Of a stretch of 64,000 bases of DNA, positions 48,405-59,918 are shown one piece after another. The stretch comes from Gamsiella multidivaricata (lineage: Eukaryota > Mortierellomycota > Mortierellomycetes > Mortierellales > Mortierellaceae). Both the position numbers and the translations under genes were made by a program. Position 1 is the first letter of the stretch. The number at the start of each line of letters is the position of its first letter. The notes under the pieces were generated by a model. That model was given only the letters and a program-made list of their open reading frames with translations. It did no database searches and had not been told where the DNA came from. The stretch covers positions 1 to 64,000 of the forward strand of contig NW_026251811.1 of the NCBI RefSeq assembly GCF_025024155.1, in the 5' to 3' direction.

Positions 48405-49367
48405 CCATCCCCCATCCCTTGCTGGGGCAGTTGAATCAAACCCATTAATCCGTCGACCTTTTTTTTTTTTTTTTTTTTTTTTTTCGCTGCGTGTGGTCCG
48501 CTTTCGAAGTGTATCTGATCGGTTTCTCTGTTGCTCTGGTACCCATCTCTACTGAATGAAATAATCCACCTGTCACACGGTCCAAGGATCGTACGCTTGT
48601 TTGTATACATTGCAGTCTGCTGCTGCTCTCGTCGATGATGAGGTTTAGCCGCTAGTCCAAATCCCATTTAAGTGCGTTGTCATTCCTGACATCCCTTCAG
48701 ATTGTCGACTGATACCAGTTAAATGGAGGCAATTGAAAGCGATTGGAAGCAGTCAAAGCAATTGAAACCAATTGCTCTCGATATTGGTGCTGAAAACCAT
48801 ATTAACATCATCAAGGTCCCACGGCTGTTTTTCCTGTCATTGAATCTTACCGATTTGAATCTGGTCAGGAAGCGAGTACAGGACAGTGGATCCAATCAGC
48901 AGCACAAGGCCTTCAACCAGTGCAAAAACTAGGAGTACTGCCGCGGTGTAATTCCACCACCTCCATCGCTTTGGGGATAACAATGAATGCAGGCCACTGT
49001 TGTACTTGGATCGTTTGAAATACCCGCTGTTGCCGACAGAAATCGAGTGATCTAATACAGACGACGACGACGACCCTGTGGTTCCATGCTCGTATCCGCC
49101 GCTACTAATTCCATTGGCGTTGCCATTGTTGCTGAGAAGGTTACTGCTGCTACCGTTGCTATGGACCGAAGCCACGGATGAGGAGTGTTGATGATATGAG
49201 GACATGGAGATGGCCCCGCCAATGTTCGAGGGAGATCCTGGCCTACTGGCTGTGTTGCGGTTGAGTAAGCCAGAGCTGGGGCTGTGGTGGAGGTGGTTAT
49301 GTGCGCTGATATTCTCGGCTAACGGAGTCCCGCTGCCGTTGGCGGTTGAGAATGTCCGTTGGGGCAT
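46337..49367 (-). CDS. Membrane-anchored GT5-like glycosyltransferase (starch/alpha-glucan synthase type)
   Basis: Exons 49367-48851 and 48267-46337 give 815 residues. The N-terminal 130 residues are Ser/Asn/Gly-rich and disordered, followed by one membrane helix (YTAAVLLVFALVEGLVLLIG), so the catalytic part is probably lumenal (type II). The catalytic part has the GT-B layout of glycogen/starch and alpha-1,3-glucan synthases: YHVTKEFSQASMGGLGMVVT, VNIVMPYYSIFDSVPG, RIIDVVHVHGATNALVLHYL, NLFVGITNGIDFRELNPWTR, LVLFVGRFQYNKGLEFFVTA and LIVPSLTESFGLVAAEGLLF. In GT5 enzymes the glycine loop is KxGGL; here the lysine is replaced by serine (SMGGL). Donor and product are unknown. The start is the first ATG after a stop in this frame; an upstream exon is possible because a CCCCAG acceptor-like site lies at about 49430. 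Confidence 0.75.
48376..48399 (-). repeat. Poly(G) run on the sense strand, 24 bases, in intron 1
   Basis: The plus strand shows 24 C, followed by CCCCCAT repeats. It lies in the 583-nt first intron of the GT5-like gene, which also carries a 26-base T run (48459-48484). Confidence 0.85.
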
Positions 49368-51148
49368 GGCTGAAGGGTTGACAAGGGAGGTAGGGCTGGT
49401 ACCTGGAGTGTTCACGGAACAGAGGACTGGGGGAGCGGGGCGAAAGAATGATGTCAGTAACCCTCCGCGGTGTCACTTGATGACGAGAGCAGGCGGGAGG
49501 AGATGAGATGATGCGCGAAGGGATGCGAGATGATGAAGATGCCAGGCTTTCTTCGATCGGATGAAAGGAAGAAAAGGAAGTGTGAAATGGAAATGAAGGG
49601 CGAGCGGAGGGATGAAAATAGATCAAGGAGGAACCTTGAATAGAGGCGAAAGACATACCCTATCGTCGTCATTATCGCCATTATCGTCCAGGGGGGCAAA
49701 TTGTTTTACTTCACTGTGGTAGGTAATGGTACAGTACTCAATGCAGCTGCCTGCTGCACCACGCACCATCCACCATTGCACAGTGGACATGCACCACAAC
49801 ACGCAAAAATGACCTTTTCTTTTTTATACAAGGCACAAGCAGAGTTTGGGCCAAGATAACATGCGGAGAATACGTCTCCATAAGCCAGTAATTATTGGAT
49901 CTCTCTCCTCGCTCAAACCCAAGGAGGGGGCAGACCAGGCGGGACAGGGCCAGCTTCTGATTCTGTCTATCCTGTGCCAGTGCTCCCCTTGGGCCATTTG
50001 AGGAACAGAGTCGTATCGTTGTGCTACAATGGACCAGCCAGGGCCACACTCTTATCTGTCTGTTTGTGTAGCGCAAGAGACGAATACACACACAGCAGCT
50101 GTTAGGGGAGGAGGAAACATATAACGGATTGATGGAGAAGGGGGGTCATCTATTGGTCCATGAGGTGCCGCATGCTACGTTTCTGTCGTTATTTTTGTCC
50201 AGCGGGATCCGCCTATTTTGTGCTGCTCTCTTGTTCATCTCGCTGCTATGTGAAGGAGTTCTAAGTGTAAAAAAGAAGCGTCCGTTGCTGTAAAAAAGCA
50301 TTCTCATTTCTGCTCACGAACCTAATAATAATGGATCCATTGGTGTACTCTTGCAGGGTATACTCAGGGCCCACACTTTTCAAAGATATATTTATCCCCG
50401 CTGTATATGTGTTAGCTGATCCTGGTAGCAACAGTGCTCGTCAATAGACTAGCGTAATCCCCGCCATTACGTTCACCGGTCCTTGACCAGATTTTTACTT
50501 ACATACTCATCTTTTTTGTGGCCTTTTTGTTACAGGCATAGTAACGGGCACGCATGATCGCCAGTGTTCGATTGAAAATTACTTTGAGACATGGACAGCG
50601 GAAGGCTGGAGCAGGTTAAGATTGCCACAAAGACCTGCTACAGCGTGGGGTGCTCGTTTGATCAAAAGACACTTCGGTGAGGAGGAAGGATAGATATCAT
50701 GGTTGCTAACCACGCCAGAGACTTTTTCAGCTGTCTGGGACCCATTCATGGCTCTAATGAGAGCGTTTTCGTACAGACAGTGGTCAGTTTATTTTCGGCG
50801 CCTGCTATCAGAGATTATATTTTCAAGGACGACCTGGATTGAAAGAAGCGAGAGGCAAGTGCACAGCACGTAGCTCAGGTCGCGTCCAAGGCGAATTGTC
50901 AGAGGTGAATGGATGTGCGGACATCCATATCCATTGGTCAACCTACTCCCCCCGCTTCACGCCTACCTCGCGCGAAAAATCACTAGTGGCTAAACCTGCG
51001 TAATATGGGCCTGAGGACAGCTGAGCAATCGGGTTTGCCTTTCTTTTACAGGGGTTCTCAACTGCAAGGAAGAAGTGCATAGGACCCGAAGCATTATTCC
51101 CTCGCCTCTCACTCATCCTCTGCCGCCATAACGTATAACACTCCGCCC
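49368..51148. other. Intergenic between divergent genes
   Basis: About 1.8 kb separates the GT5-like and PWWEQSTY genes. I see no gene, RNA or clear repeat. The GT5 leader side is pyrimidine-rich on its coding strand (49500-49640). Confidence 0.4.
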
Positions 51149-53053
51149 ATGGCCGAATCCTCCTCATTTACCAACACCACTGCTCCAACCATCGACTGGG
51201 CTGACGACACGGATGAGGAGATCGACTTTGGTGCCCCTGTCTTCTCCGACGACGAAGATCTTCCCCCAGAGCTGACCAGAGGTGTTGGGGTAACACCCAC
51301 CCCGTCCGTTGATACGGTAGACGACCACAGCTCCAGACAAGAGGACAAGAGCCCTTACAGGGATAATAACAGGAATAGGGACAGGGTCACCAGCGATGGT
51401 CGTCACTCATCTTCGCCACGATATACCGCAGGGTTTGCTGATGGATCAAACAGGTCCTTAGACCGGAGGAGCCACAACGACTCTTCGCTCAAGACGATGA
51501 GTAGCCGCGCCCGAACCAGAGATCATTCATCACCCTATCGCGATACTCCCAACGATCGTCTGGATCGTACCTACTCCTCCAGCGGCCATCTCTCCACAGG
51601 ACGCGGACCAGGAAGTTCATATGAAAGAGAAAGTCATTGGCGGTCAGATGGTCGACGCGAAGACACTCGAGGTAAACCATCCTCTTCCTACGGCTCGACC
51701 CATGCGGACGGAAAGTCTCGCCCGACCAAAAACTATGACGGAAGCAGAAGTTCTACGCCTGGACAACGCTCTGTGAGGCAATTGATTCCCCTACCCCCAA
51801 AGCCTCCTGCAGCACTAGACGCAAACCACCAACCTCGCATTGACCGCAGTCGCTCGCCTTCCTATCGATCGCGCTCACCAATGGCAGGAACAGAGCGTCA
51901 ATGGGACCATTCCAGGCAGCGGCCATCATCACCTTATTCCGGTAACATCCGATCACCCTCGCCTAACAACAACTCGCACCTACCATCCGGGCTTTCGACG
52001 CGGTCTCACAGTCCCGGTCGCGGTTCACGGGCCCACATGGATCAGGTAGCATCATCCAAGGATCACTCCAAGCGGCGATCTCGGGATTTGGCTCCAGATA
52101 GCGGCGGCCGCTGGGAGAAGACGCCACATGAGGATCGACCCTACCCAATGCTGCACCCGCCCGCGCTCGCTGCATCGTCACCTAAAGATGACGTTATCTA
52201 CTTCAAACGCCGTGAAGGACGTGCCAACGAACCGAGCAGCCGCGACAGAGACGCCTCAGGAACTATGTATCACGAGCGCCTTAACACCAACGACTCCAGA
52301 CATCGTGGTACCGAGAGAGTAGACGGACCGGGCGACCGATGGGGAAAGAATACAGCCGTGGAACCTGATCGACCTTATCCCGAGCGCCCTCGTCCATCAC
52401 CCGATAGCGGCAACAATCATGGAAAGCACTCCAGAACAAGATCGCGGGATCAAATCAACATTCTGCCGGTGACGCCCTCGCCAACACTTGAGAAGGTGTC
52501 TCCAAGGGGCAACCGTGGAAGAGGCAAGGATCAACACAAGCGAAAATCAAATGAGCCGCCACCATTCTCGAGCACTAACGAGGATGGTCCGCAGGACACG
52601 GACAAGGGGTCGGCAGTCCCATGGTGGGAACAATCGACGTATGGACCCAAGAGTAAAAAGGAAGAACCTGCAGTGGAGCTATCCAAAGATTCAAGGGAAG
52701 AGAAAATAGCCGTCGCCACCAAGCGAGCATCTTCATCAACAGGAGCGACCAAAGCCCGATCAGGCGCCAAGGAGACATCCAGCTCATCTCAGGATGCGAA
52801 AGAGGAGGTTCCCTGGTGGGAGCAATCGACCTACAAACTCAAGCCCAAGGTCGCCGAGGCTGTGGATCAAGTCACTTCGCAACTAGCTGGCGTAGATATG
52901 AAATCGAGCTCATCGACTCAAGGACATGGAAACAGCGATTCATTGGCCGATGCCGATATTGTGGCGAAACGGAAGGCGCTCGGACAAAAGGCACCGACCT
53001 CAGGCGTGGAAGCAATGACGCTTGTGAGCCGCGGAGGAGACGATTCAGGGTAA
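51149..53053 (+). CDS. Disordered Arg/Ser-rich protein with two PWWEQSTY boxes
   Basis: This single-exon, 634-residue protein starts MAESSSFTNTTAPTIDWADD. I do not recognise a family. The N-terminus has an acidic patch (DWADDTDEEIDFGAPVFSDD). About 450 residues of Arg/Ser/Asp/Pro-rich, probably disordered sequence follow, with many RS/SR and SP pairs (RSRSPSYRSRSPMAG), resembling RNA-processing proteins. Near the C-terminus an eight-residue box occurs twice, both times after a valine: AVPWWEQSTYGPKSKKEE (about residue 490) and EVPWWEQSTYKLKPKVAE (about 553). The region between is Lys/Ser/Thr-rich. The duplicated aromatic box looks like a short binding motif. RNA-binding or splicing-related function is only inferred from composition. 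It lacks RRM, zinc finger or helicase motifs. Confidence 0.75.
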   Translation: MAESSSFTNTTAPTIDWADDTDEEIDFGAPVFSDDEDLPPELTRGVGVTPTPSVDTVDDHSSRQEDKSPYRDNNRNRDRVTSDGRHSSSPRYTAGFADGSNRSLDRRSHNDSSLKTMSSRARTRDHSSPYRDTPNDRLDRTYSSSGHLSTGRGPGSSYERESHWRSDGRREDTRGKPSSSYGSTHADGKSRPTKNYDGSRSSTPGQRSVRQLIPLPPKPPAALDANHQPRIDRSRSPSYRSRSPMAGTERQWDHSRQRPSSPYSGNIRSPSPNNNSHLPSGLSTRSHSPGRGSRAHMDQVASSKDHSKRRSRDLAPDSGGRWEKTPHEDRPYPMLHPPALAASSPKDDVIYFKRREGRANEPSSRDRDASGTMYHERLNTNDSRHRGTERVDGPGDRWGKNTAVEPDRPYPERPRPSPDSGNNHGKHSRTRSRDQINILPVTPSPTLEKVSPRGNRGRGKDQHKRKSNEPPPFSSTNEDGPQDTDKGSAVPWWEQSTYGPKSKKEEPAVELSKDSREEKIAVATKRASSSTGATKARSGAKETSSSSQDAKEEVPWWEQSTYKLKPKVAEAVDQVTSQLAGVDMKSSSSTQGHGNSDSLADADIVAKRKALGQKAPTSGVEAMTLVSRGGDDSG

Positions 53054-53625
53054 AGATTGACATTTACAAACACCATGTACAGGTCACCAAACAGAATACA
53101 CAGAGACGACTAGACGATTCTTTTTTTTTTTTTTTTTTTTTTTTTTTTGGAAATGGCTGCAGCCCTCGGATACCGGCTTGAATACAACACTCATATATAT
53201 TTTCATCTACATCTGTTTATATACCGCTACACAAGCCGAAGTGCAGAAAGAACAAAGAAAAAAAAGTGTACAACAGACTAAACATGTCTACTGTAGGTTG
53301 TGTGGCATTTACGTGTGTTGTTGACCACCTAGCCCTATTTTTTTTCGGTATGATGTTCTCGATAGATCAAGTCGTAGCATTAAAGCGCGTAATATACAGG
53401 AGCGGGTCTTTTCTGAGATCAAGGCAATGGTAACATGAACATGTGTAGAAGAAGGAAAAAAAAAAAAAGAAAAAAAGGACAGAGAGCCAGGGAGAGTTGC
53501 TCGCAGGATTTCTGGGTGTTCAATGCTTGCCTGTGTATATACTTTGCTAGATCTCCAAATATGAAGCACAATATGGACATGATAAACTAAAGCCAATCCC
53601 ACCGAGAACACGCCAAGCCGATGAG
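53054..53625. other. Intergenic with a 28-base T run
   Basis: T run at 53121-53148, and A-rich patches at 53457-53477. No gene is recognised. An upstream exon of the SAC3-like gene may lie here, since that frame stays open to about 53590. Confidence 0.4.
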
Positions 53626-54609
53626 ATGGACAAGATCCTCGAGAGCTTCAGGAAGCTTCGAGAAGGCCTCTTTGCCACCGAGACCAGAGATATCTTTGCT
53701 GTCCAAGGTAAACCCTACACTATGTCCTCAAAAAAAAAAAAAAAAAAGTTCTATCCCGCGTTTGCATCACACCTGTACTGCGGCGTTGTCTAATTTTATG
53801 AGTGCCTTTTTTTATGTACATCTGCTCTAGTCTACGAACAATCAATCCTATGCAGTCTCTACGCTGGGAATATACCCGAGTTGACCAAAGCCCTCCAACA
53901 CCTCGTGCACGACCTCCACCCTCAAGTCTACAAAATCACTCCCCGTGCGGACCCATCGCTCCTCCCAGAAATACCCCTTGAGCGCCAGCGGTTTCTAGCC
54001 CTGTACATTCTACACCAAGTTGCCAAACCAATCCGCAAGCGCGTCACGTCGACCTCATCCTCTATCGGAACTCTTAATCTGCTCTCCCAGACGATTGCTC
54101 ATCCGAAAACGGAGACCGATCAGCTAATAGCGTCGCTTTTGCAAGTATACGAGCAACTTCGACAGCAAAGACCGTCCGAGTATGCACTCGAGTCGGAGGT
54201 GGTGTTCGCACTCGCATACTGGAAGAGTCTTCGAGATGGTAATTGGATCCTGCGCGAACGGTTGTTGAGCGCAGTCGGCGGTCCGTCAGTCTGTTTACCA
54301 GCATTGCTTCAGAACACGATCCCGATCTCGTGGGAGCAGCGGCTTATGATCCAACGCTCAATGGGGGACTCCCTAGGTTCGGCAAGGTCTATGAGTGTGG
54401 GGATGATGAGCAAGGCGTACTATTCTTTACCAGTATCTGTGATGGCCCATGCGGTCGGGCTAACAGAGTCGCAGGAAGAATACACTCAGACAACTCCGGT
54501 GGACGCTGTGACAAGTGAACAGTGGGTCAAGGAACTACAGGCGTCGTATGGGCTTGCACCTTCGATCATTGTACGTAGCGGAAGCCTTATGTTCAAGGCA
54601 AAGTCATAA
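53626..54609 (+). CDS. SAC3/GANP-family-like protein
   Basis: Exons 53626-53707 and 53831-54609 give 286 residues from the ATG that reads MDKILESFRKLREGLFATET. The order of elements resembles the SAC3/GANP (PCI-related) domain: a helix with RDIFAVQVYEQSILCSLYAG, NIPELTKALQHLVHDLHPQV, then RFLALYILHQVAKP, FALAYWKSLRDGNWILRERL, and a winged-helix-like end VKELQASYGLAPSIIVRSG. SAC3-type proteins act in mRNA export (TREX-2) or centrosome functions, and this short form would fit the SAC3D1/Thp3 side. Identification is from pattern only; a proteasome-lid or eIF3k-type PCI protein is an alternative. An upstream exon is possible. Confidence 0.5.
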
Positions 54610-54825
54610 TGTAGCGAGTAACGGAAATAACCTGAATATACGAATATATTTATATGCGCTGAAGATGTCTGTTTCTTCCTTAAGATGGTATTTATCAGAA
54701 ATGCAACATCTTTCTATGAAGGGGAGAATAAATTACGAGAATTGAAGGTTTTCAAGGGAGGGATCATAAAGTAAGAGGGAATGGGTGGAGTGCGGATAGT
54801 GATGGCTGTCGTCCATATGTTTCAT

Positions 54826-57603
54826 TTACAGCTTGATATCGGCGACTTCGTAGACCTCGAAGTCGGCGGGGTACTTGCCCTTAGACAGCTTTCGCTGGGC
54901 AGCGACCACGACCTTGTAATTGCCAGCAGGGACAGCGACAGGAGTAATGGCGTTGACATCAGTGAAGACTTTGCCGTCGACCCAGCTGAAGTTCCTGACG
55001 ACGGGCTTGCCAGTATTGGAGTCGAGGTTCTTGGAGCGACCGAATTCTGAGGCGACAACGCCAAACTGGGTGTTCAGGTAACCAGCCAACTTGCCCCTGG
55101 CATCATAGAGGCGAAGGGCTATTGATTGAGGTTGAGTCCGTGTTAGTAAACTGCCTTGGTTTAAACGCATGCACTCAAGAACAAGTGAAAAACTTACAGA
55201 GCTCGGGAGTGTGGCTTCCGAGGCGGGTGAAGATGTAGGGAGTTTCGGCGGCCCAGTCGAGCTTGTGGCCCTTCTCAATGGGTCCAACTTTGCCAGTGCT
55301 CTTGTTCAAAACAACAAGGAGAGGGACACCATAATCAGTATCAAGAATGGGGACCCGAGAGACATCTCCCTTAACACCAGCATAGGGAATGCGGACTGGG
55401 ACAGCGTCCTTGCCCTGGGGAGTGGCAACAATGTAGCCGGAGTAGAAGGGGAACTCAGAGGCCTTGCCGGTCGAAGGCTCCTTGAACTGGACCTTGACCT
55501 TAGCGGTCTTGCCGGCACGGATCGTAATCTTGGTCTGCGAGAATTTGACCGTGGCCTTGTCGTTCTCAAGGATGGGAGCCAGCAAAGGGTAGGAGTTACC
55601 ATTGCGGTAAGAGATGGCAGACTCAGTGGTCTCGTGAGTGAGAGTGTAGACGGTCGAGCGCTTGCCCAAGTTCTTGATCTTGACCTCGACGCTCTTGCCG
55701 GCAAAGTGGGCAGTGTCCAGGAGTTCGATTCTGTCAGGGGAGAAGAGGGTCTGAACGGTGATAGCGTTCTTGATGTTGACGAGACCACTACCCTGCTTGG
55801 TAACGGGGGCCAAGGCAGTGTGGTTGAAGAAACGGCCGGGAACGGCGGTGTTCATAAGGATCTGGCGGGCATCCTGGCCATGGAGGACCTTCTTGTGGGC
55901 ACTGAACAACAGGGCGTGGGCACCAGCAACATAGGGCGAAGACATGGACGTGCCGGACTCAATGGCGTAGCTGCCCATGTTCACAGGGTAGGTGGAGAGG
56001 ATGTTACCACCAGGTCCAGCAATGTCAGGTTTGATGTGGAGATCACCATCGAATCCCCAGGACGAGAAGTCGGAGGGGGCTCCACCACCCTCGATTCTGA
56101 AGGACTTCTTAGACTGCGACCACTTGAAGGCGGTGGCAGGGTTCTTCTTGTACGCAGCAAGGAGCTCAGCACCGGCAGCGGCCTCGATAGCGGCCATCTG
56201 GAAGTCGGGGTTGCCTCCGAGGTTGTTCAAGCCCAGAGGCACACTCTGAACCAACATACCGGCAGCACCAGCAGTCTTGGCAGCAGCACCACGTCCACCA
56301 GACTTGCAGCGGGTGGTATCGCCGAGGACAAGGACAACCTTTCCGGTGACGTTCTGACCAGCGTAGGAATCAGCGACGCATCCGTCCGAGAGCGATCCAT
56401 CGACGTTGAGGACAGGGACCAAGGTAGCGGACGCAGGGAGGTCCAAGGGCTTACCCCAAGCCTGGGAGTAGGCATAAGGGTGTTCGGCACCGCCGTACGA
56501 GAGGAAGTTGTAGTTGCCAGCAATGTTGTCGAAGGAGGCGACAGAGGTCGAGAGGGCTCCCAAACCAGCGTTGGAAACGCTCCAGACACCATCGGCACCA
56601 TCGTTTCCAGCAGAGGCGACGACGGCAAGACCGCGGGCGGTCAGGCGGTCAGCAAGGACGGCAATAGGGGTAGATCTATATGCAGAGCCTGAGCCGAGGG
56701 ACATGTTGATGATGTTCATGCCCTGGTTGAAAGCGAGCTCCATACTCATCATGATAATATCGGAGCTGCCGCTACCAGCGCAAGAAAAGATTCTGTAAGC
56801 ACCGAAGGTGACCTCGGGAGCAACACCAACGAAGGGCTGGGGAGCACCGACCTTGCGGGCATCAGCACCAATGATACCGGCAACGTGGGTACCGTGGCCA
56901 TTGCAGGTATCTCTGGGGTCCGAGTCCTGGGCAGCGATGCCATCCTTGTCGTAGTTGTCACCGACAAAGTCCCAGCCGTAGCGGACACGGCAGCCCTTTC
57001 CGAAGCAGCCTCCGAGAGCAGGATGGGTATAATCAACGCCAGAGTCAATGATACCGACCTTGATGCCCTTGCCGGTGTACTTGAATGTCTTCTGGACATA
57101 GTCGACACCGGTCATCTTATGGGCGGATGTCAAATGGGGCTTAGTGGGATCCTCCTTGGAGAGATTAGGCTTTGGGAGCTGGTAGCGCTCGACGGGCCAG
57201 ACACGCTTGACACCGGGAATCTTGGCCAGATCATCACCGTTGTGGCCAGACTTGACCTGGATCGAGGCGCCGTTGAATTGTTCATACTGACCACGGACCT
57301 TGAAGGACAGGTCTTTCCTGCTGTTGAGGTAGTTATTGGCCTTGGCATGATCGACACCGTCGTGGTACTATAATTTGTCAATAACAAATAAACGTTGAAT
57401 ATGAGCTCAAGTTTGAAGATTGGCACCCACTTATATACATAATTTAATTTAAAAAGATAATGGGGAGAGAAAAGCATCCATACCTCGATAATGAAAGCAC
57501 CAGGAATAATCTCGACGTCGGGACGAGGGACGCTGGGCTGGAACTTGCCGGCAGAGACAAGGGTCGCGGCAGCCATAAGGCTGATGAGGGCAGTGATTTT
57601 CAT
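54826..57603 (-). CDS. Secreted subtilisin-like serine protease (S8)
   Basis: This is an extracellular subtilase of about 860 residues. The ATG at 57603 gives a signal peptide (MKITALISLMAAATLVSAG), an I9-type inhibitory propeptide over the first intron (GAFIIE, YHDGVDHAKANNYLNSRKDL), and the S8 catalytic domain. The Asp is in VGIIDSGVDYTHP (about residue 148), the His in CNGHGTHVAGIIG (about 198), the oxyanion Asn in ASAGNDGADG, and the Ser in ESGTSMSSPYVAGA (about 514). A protease-associated-type insert (SYAGQNVTGKVVLVLGDTTR) sits between Asn and Ser, as in C5a-peptidase/Vpr-like subtilases. The C-terminus has fibronectin-like beta regions and ends FEVYEVADIKL. No lesions are seen. Codon bias is strong, consistent with high expression; it also makes a 507-residue antisense shadow. 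Confidence 0.93.
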
Positions 57604-59918
57604 GGTTTTTAGAAAAAGAGTTGATTCAGGTGGATATTGCTGGAATGGTAAGGATGGACGGTCAAGAGATCAATGACGGGAGCGTCGTAGCTGTGGTGGG
57701 TGTTAAGAGGACAGTGGCCGAAAGGCGGGAAGGGGATGACAGGTAGGGGGAGGATGGCAAGGGGATGTCTTGGAGACGGTAAATGGGAGATCAGATGCGA
57801 TGTCTACAGAAGAAAGATGGTGCCGAGGGGCATGGTCCCCTTTATAGCGTTCACATTTGGTGTTGCCAATTATTCATTGTTCATATTTGGTTCCCATCAT
57901 GTCTTGTTAAGGTTCCAATAGAGTTGATGCAAATGCAGGCAGGCATGGGAAGACGACCCCTCCAGAGGCGCTGATGCGAAGAAATCTGGACATTACAATA
58001 CTAAAATTGCAGTTTTGTTTTTTTTTTATTTGTCGCGTCAACTTTATTCAGTCAGGGTTGATTTTCTAATCTTAGGCTTAGGTGAGGGCGAAGAGGCAAC
58101 TGTTGATGTTACCAGGGAACAAGGGGGAGGGAGAGCCATGGGAATGTTACTCAAAAATGGATTGCATGTAAACAAGCAGACAGTTAGAAAACTCTTGAGC
58201 ATGAACAAACAAATCTTGATGCATCCCTGGATCGTGTTTATTACAGCGCAATCATGTTTAACGCGGATAACATCAAGTTCTTGACAGTCGTTTGAATTTG
58301 ATTCCTCGGTATCAACTACAATAGCTTGGTGTAAAAATAATTAGCCCATAGTCTAATCGTATCCAGGGACAACCCACAAAAAATGTGCTGCTAGACTGCC
58401 CCTGCAGCAAGAGCACATACGAGAGCCTGCCCTGAATGAGAAATGGCCGCAGAATGAGCTGCGTAGATGTGAAAAGCACGCGCTGTAGGTCCAATCAGAC
58501 GCGCGCAAGCCGTAATTGCTCTCAAGGTACTCGTCTTCGATTTGAATGTTCTTTTTCGTTCCTCTCGTGGTCTTGCCTCGGTATGGTGCATGGGGAGGTA
58601 CCGTCTGTTGCTGGTTGCAGGTCCGCCGAGGTAGAACAGGCGTATCAAAGAGTTAGTATGCTGTCCATGTACCTCTGAGACTGGCAATCGACGCTGCCGG
58701 ACCGCTGCCCTCTCGAGAGCCAACAGCGTGTGTGAGCGCGCATAATGTTTGCGTCTGGACTCTTGGGTTACTGGCCTGTCAGGGACCACAGTGCAGAGAA
58801 GGTACAGTTTCCTGGCGCGTGTACATGCAGCTCAACACACTAACTGTCTATCTGCAGGGTAGGAGTGATAATCACGATGTGCATACACCACTGCGGCAAG
58901 ATGACCCGATTTTTAGAAGCGTCCTAAATATCAAGCTCTGCAAACGAAGCGCGCCAGGAAAGCCACCAGGTGCAGCTATGTTCCCACAGCGGTATTTTCA
59001 CACATTTTAACGCAGTATTGTACCCCCCGTGAGCATGTAGTAAACAATAGGAAGGGGCCCTCACTTGCTGGACAGGACACAGGTGCCCATTTGTTTGTCA
59101 GTTCTGTGCACATAATTATCTGCCTGGCCCTCTCCCATCCCTTGAGCGTGTGCATTTGTTTATTCATGTACCTGTAATGAATGGGCGAGAGCGCTAGACA
59201 TAGAACTGCATTCAATCCTCGGTCCAATCAGATCACCTTGGAAGTTCGAGGTTTCCTCTGTATCTCCATGCTGAGGATGATGACCTTTGAAGCATACCTT
59301 ACTCAATTTTACGCCTTGGCTGGCTTAAGAGCCCTGTCAATGGTTATGTCGACTGTTATTCAGCCAGCTGTTGAATGGGCCAATTTGAGTTCAAGGCGCT
59401 CTCTATAGATCCCCCATCTTATTCAAATACAATGTCCTCAGGAGGAAACTGGCTTTTATGTCGCCCACTCAAACGCTATGTGAGGTAGAAATGAACGGGT
59501 CTTCAAGCTAGGTAGACTAATAAGGATAGGGAGGATAGTCATGTATTCACGGGTGGGTAAAACACTTTCAAGCAGAACACTTTGGTAACAGAGCGGACCA
59601 AATCGCTGTCTGGTGAAGTGCAAAGTATGACCGAAGATAGAGTGCTGGAGTGTTTGGGAGGTTTAGATGCCCTGTGCCATGCATAATACGATTCGAGCGA
59701 GTTGTGAACCGGAAGGTCAGTCTAATCTTGCCAGAATTACTGAGTACTCCTGTAACTGCGTATCAGCTGGGTCTGCTTCCATTGGATCTAGCCAGATTTA
59801 ATAATGTTAATAAAAGAAAAGAGTAGAGTGTAGAGAGGAGAGAAAGAAGGAGCGAAGCAGATAATTGTCCATTACAATAATAAGAATCGACAAAACTGGG
59901 CTTTTTATGCCGTTCTTC
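57604..59918. other. Intergenic upstream of the subtilisin
   Basis: About 2.3 kb without a supportable gene. A T run lies at 58016-58028. Short frames on both strands lack domains or codon bias. Confidence 0.35.

Noticed and set aside
48268..48667. N-terminal extension of the GT5 frame through the poly(Gly/Lys) segment
   Set aside because: This is intron 1: the glycine and lysine stretches come from the G and A runs, and a perfect donor/acceptor pair (48850/48268) joins the membrane-helix exon in phase.
55169..56692. 507-residue open frame antisense to the subtilisin gene
   Set aside because: Repetitive Gly/Val/Asp-rich translation mirroring a highly biased sense gene whose catalytic motifs are clear; it is a shadow frame.
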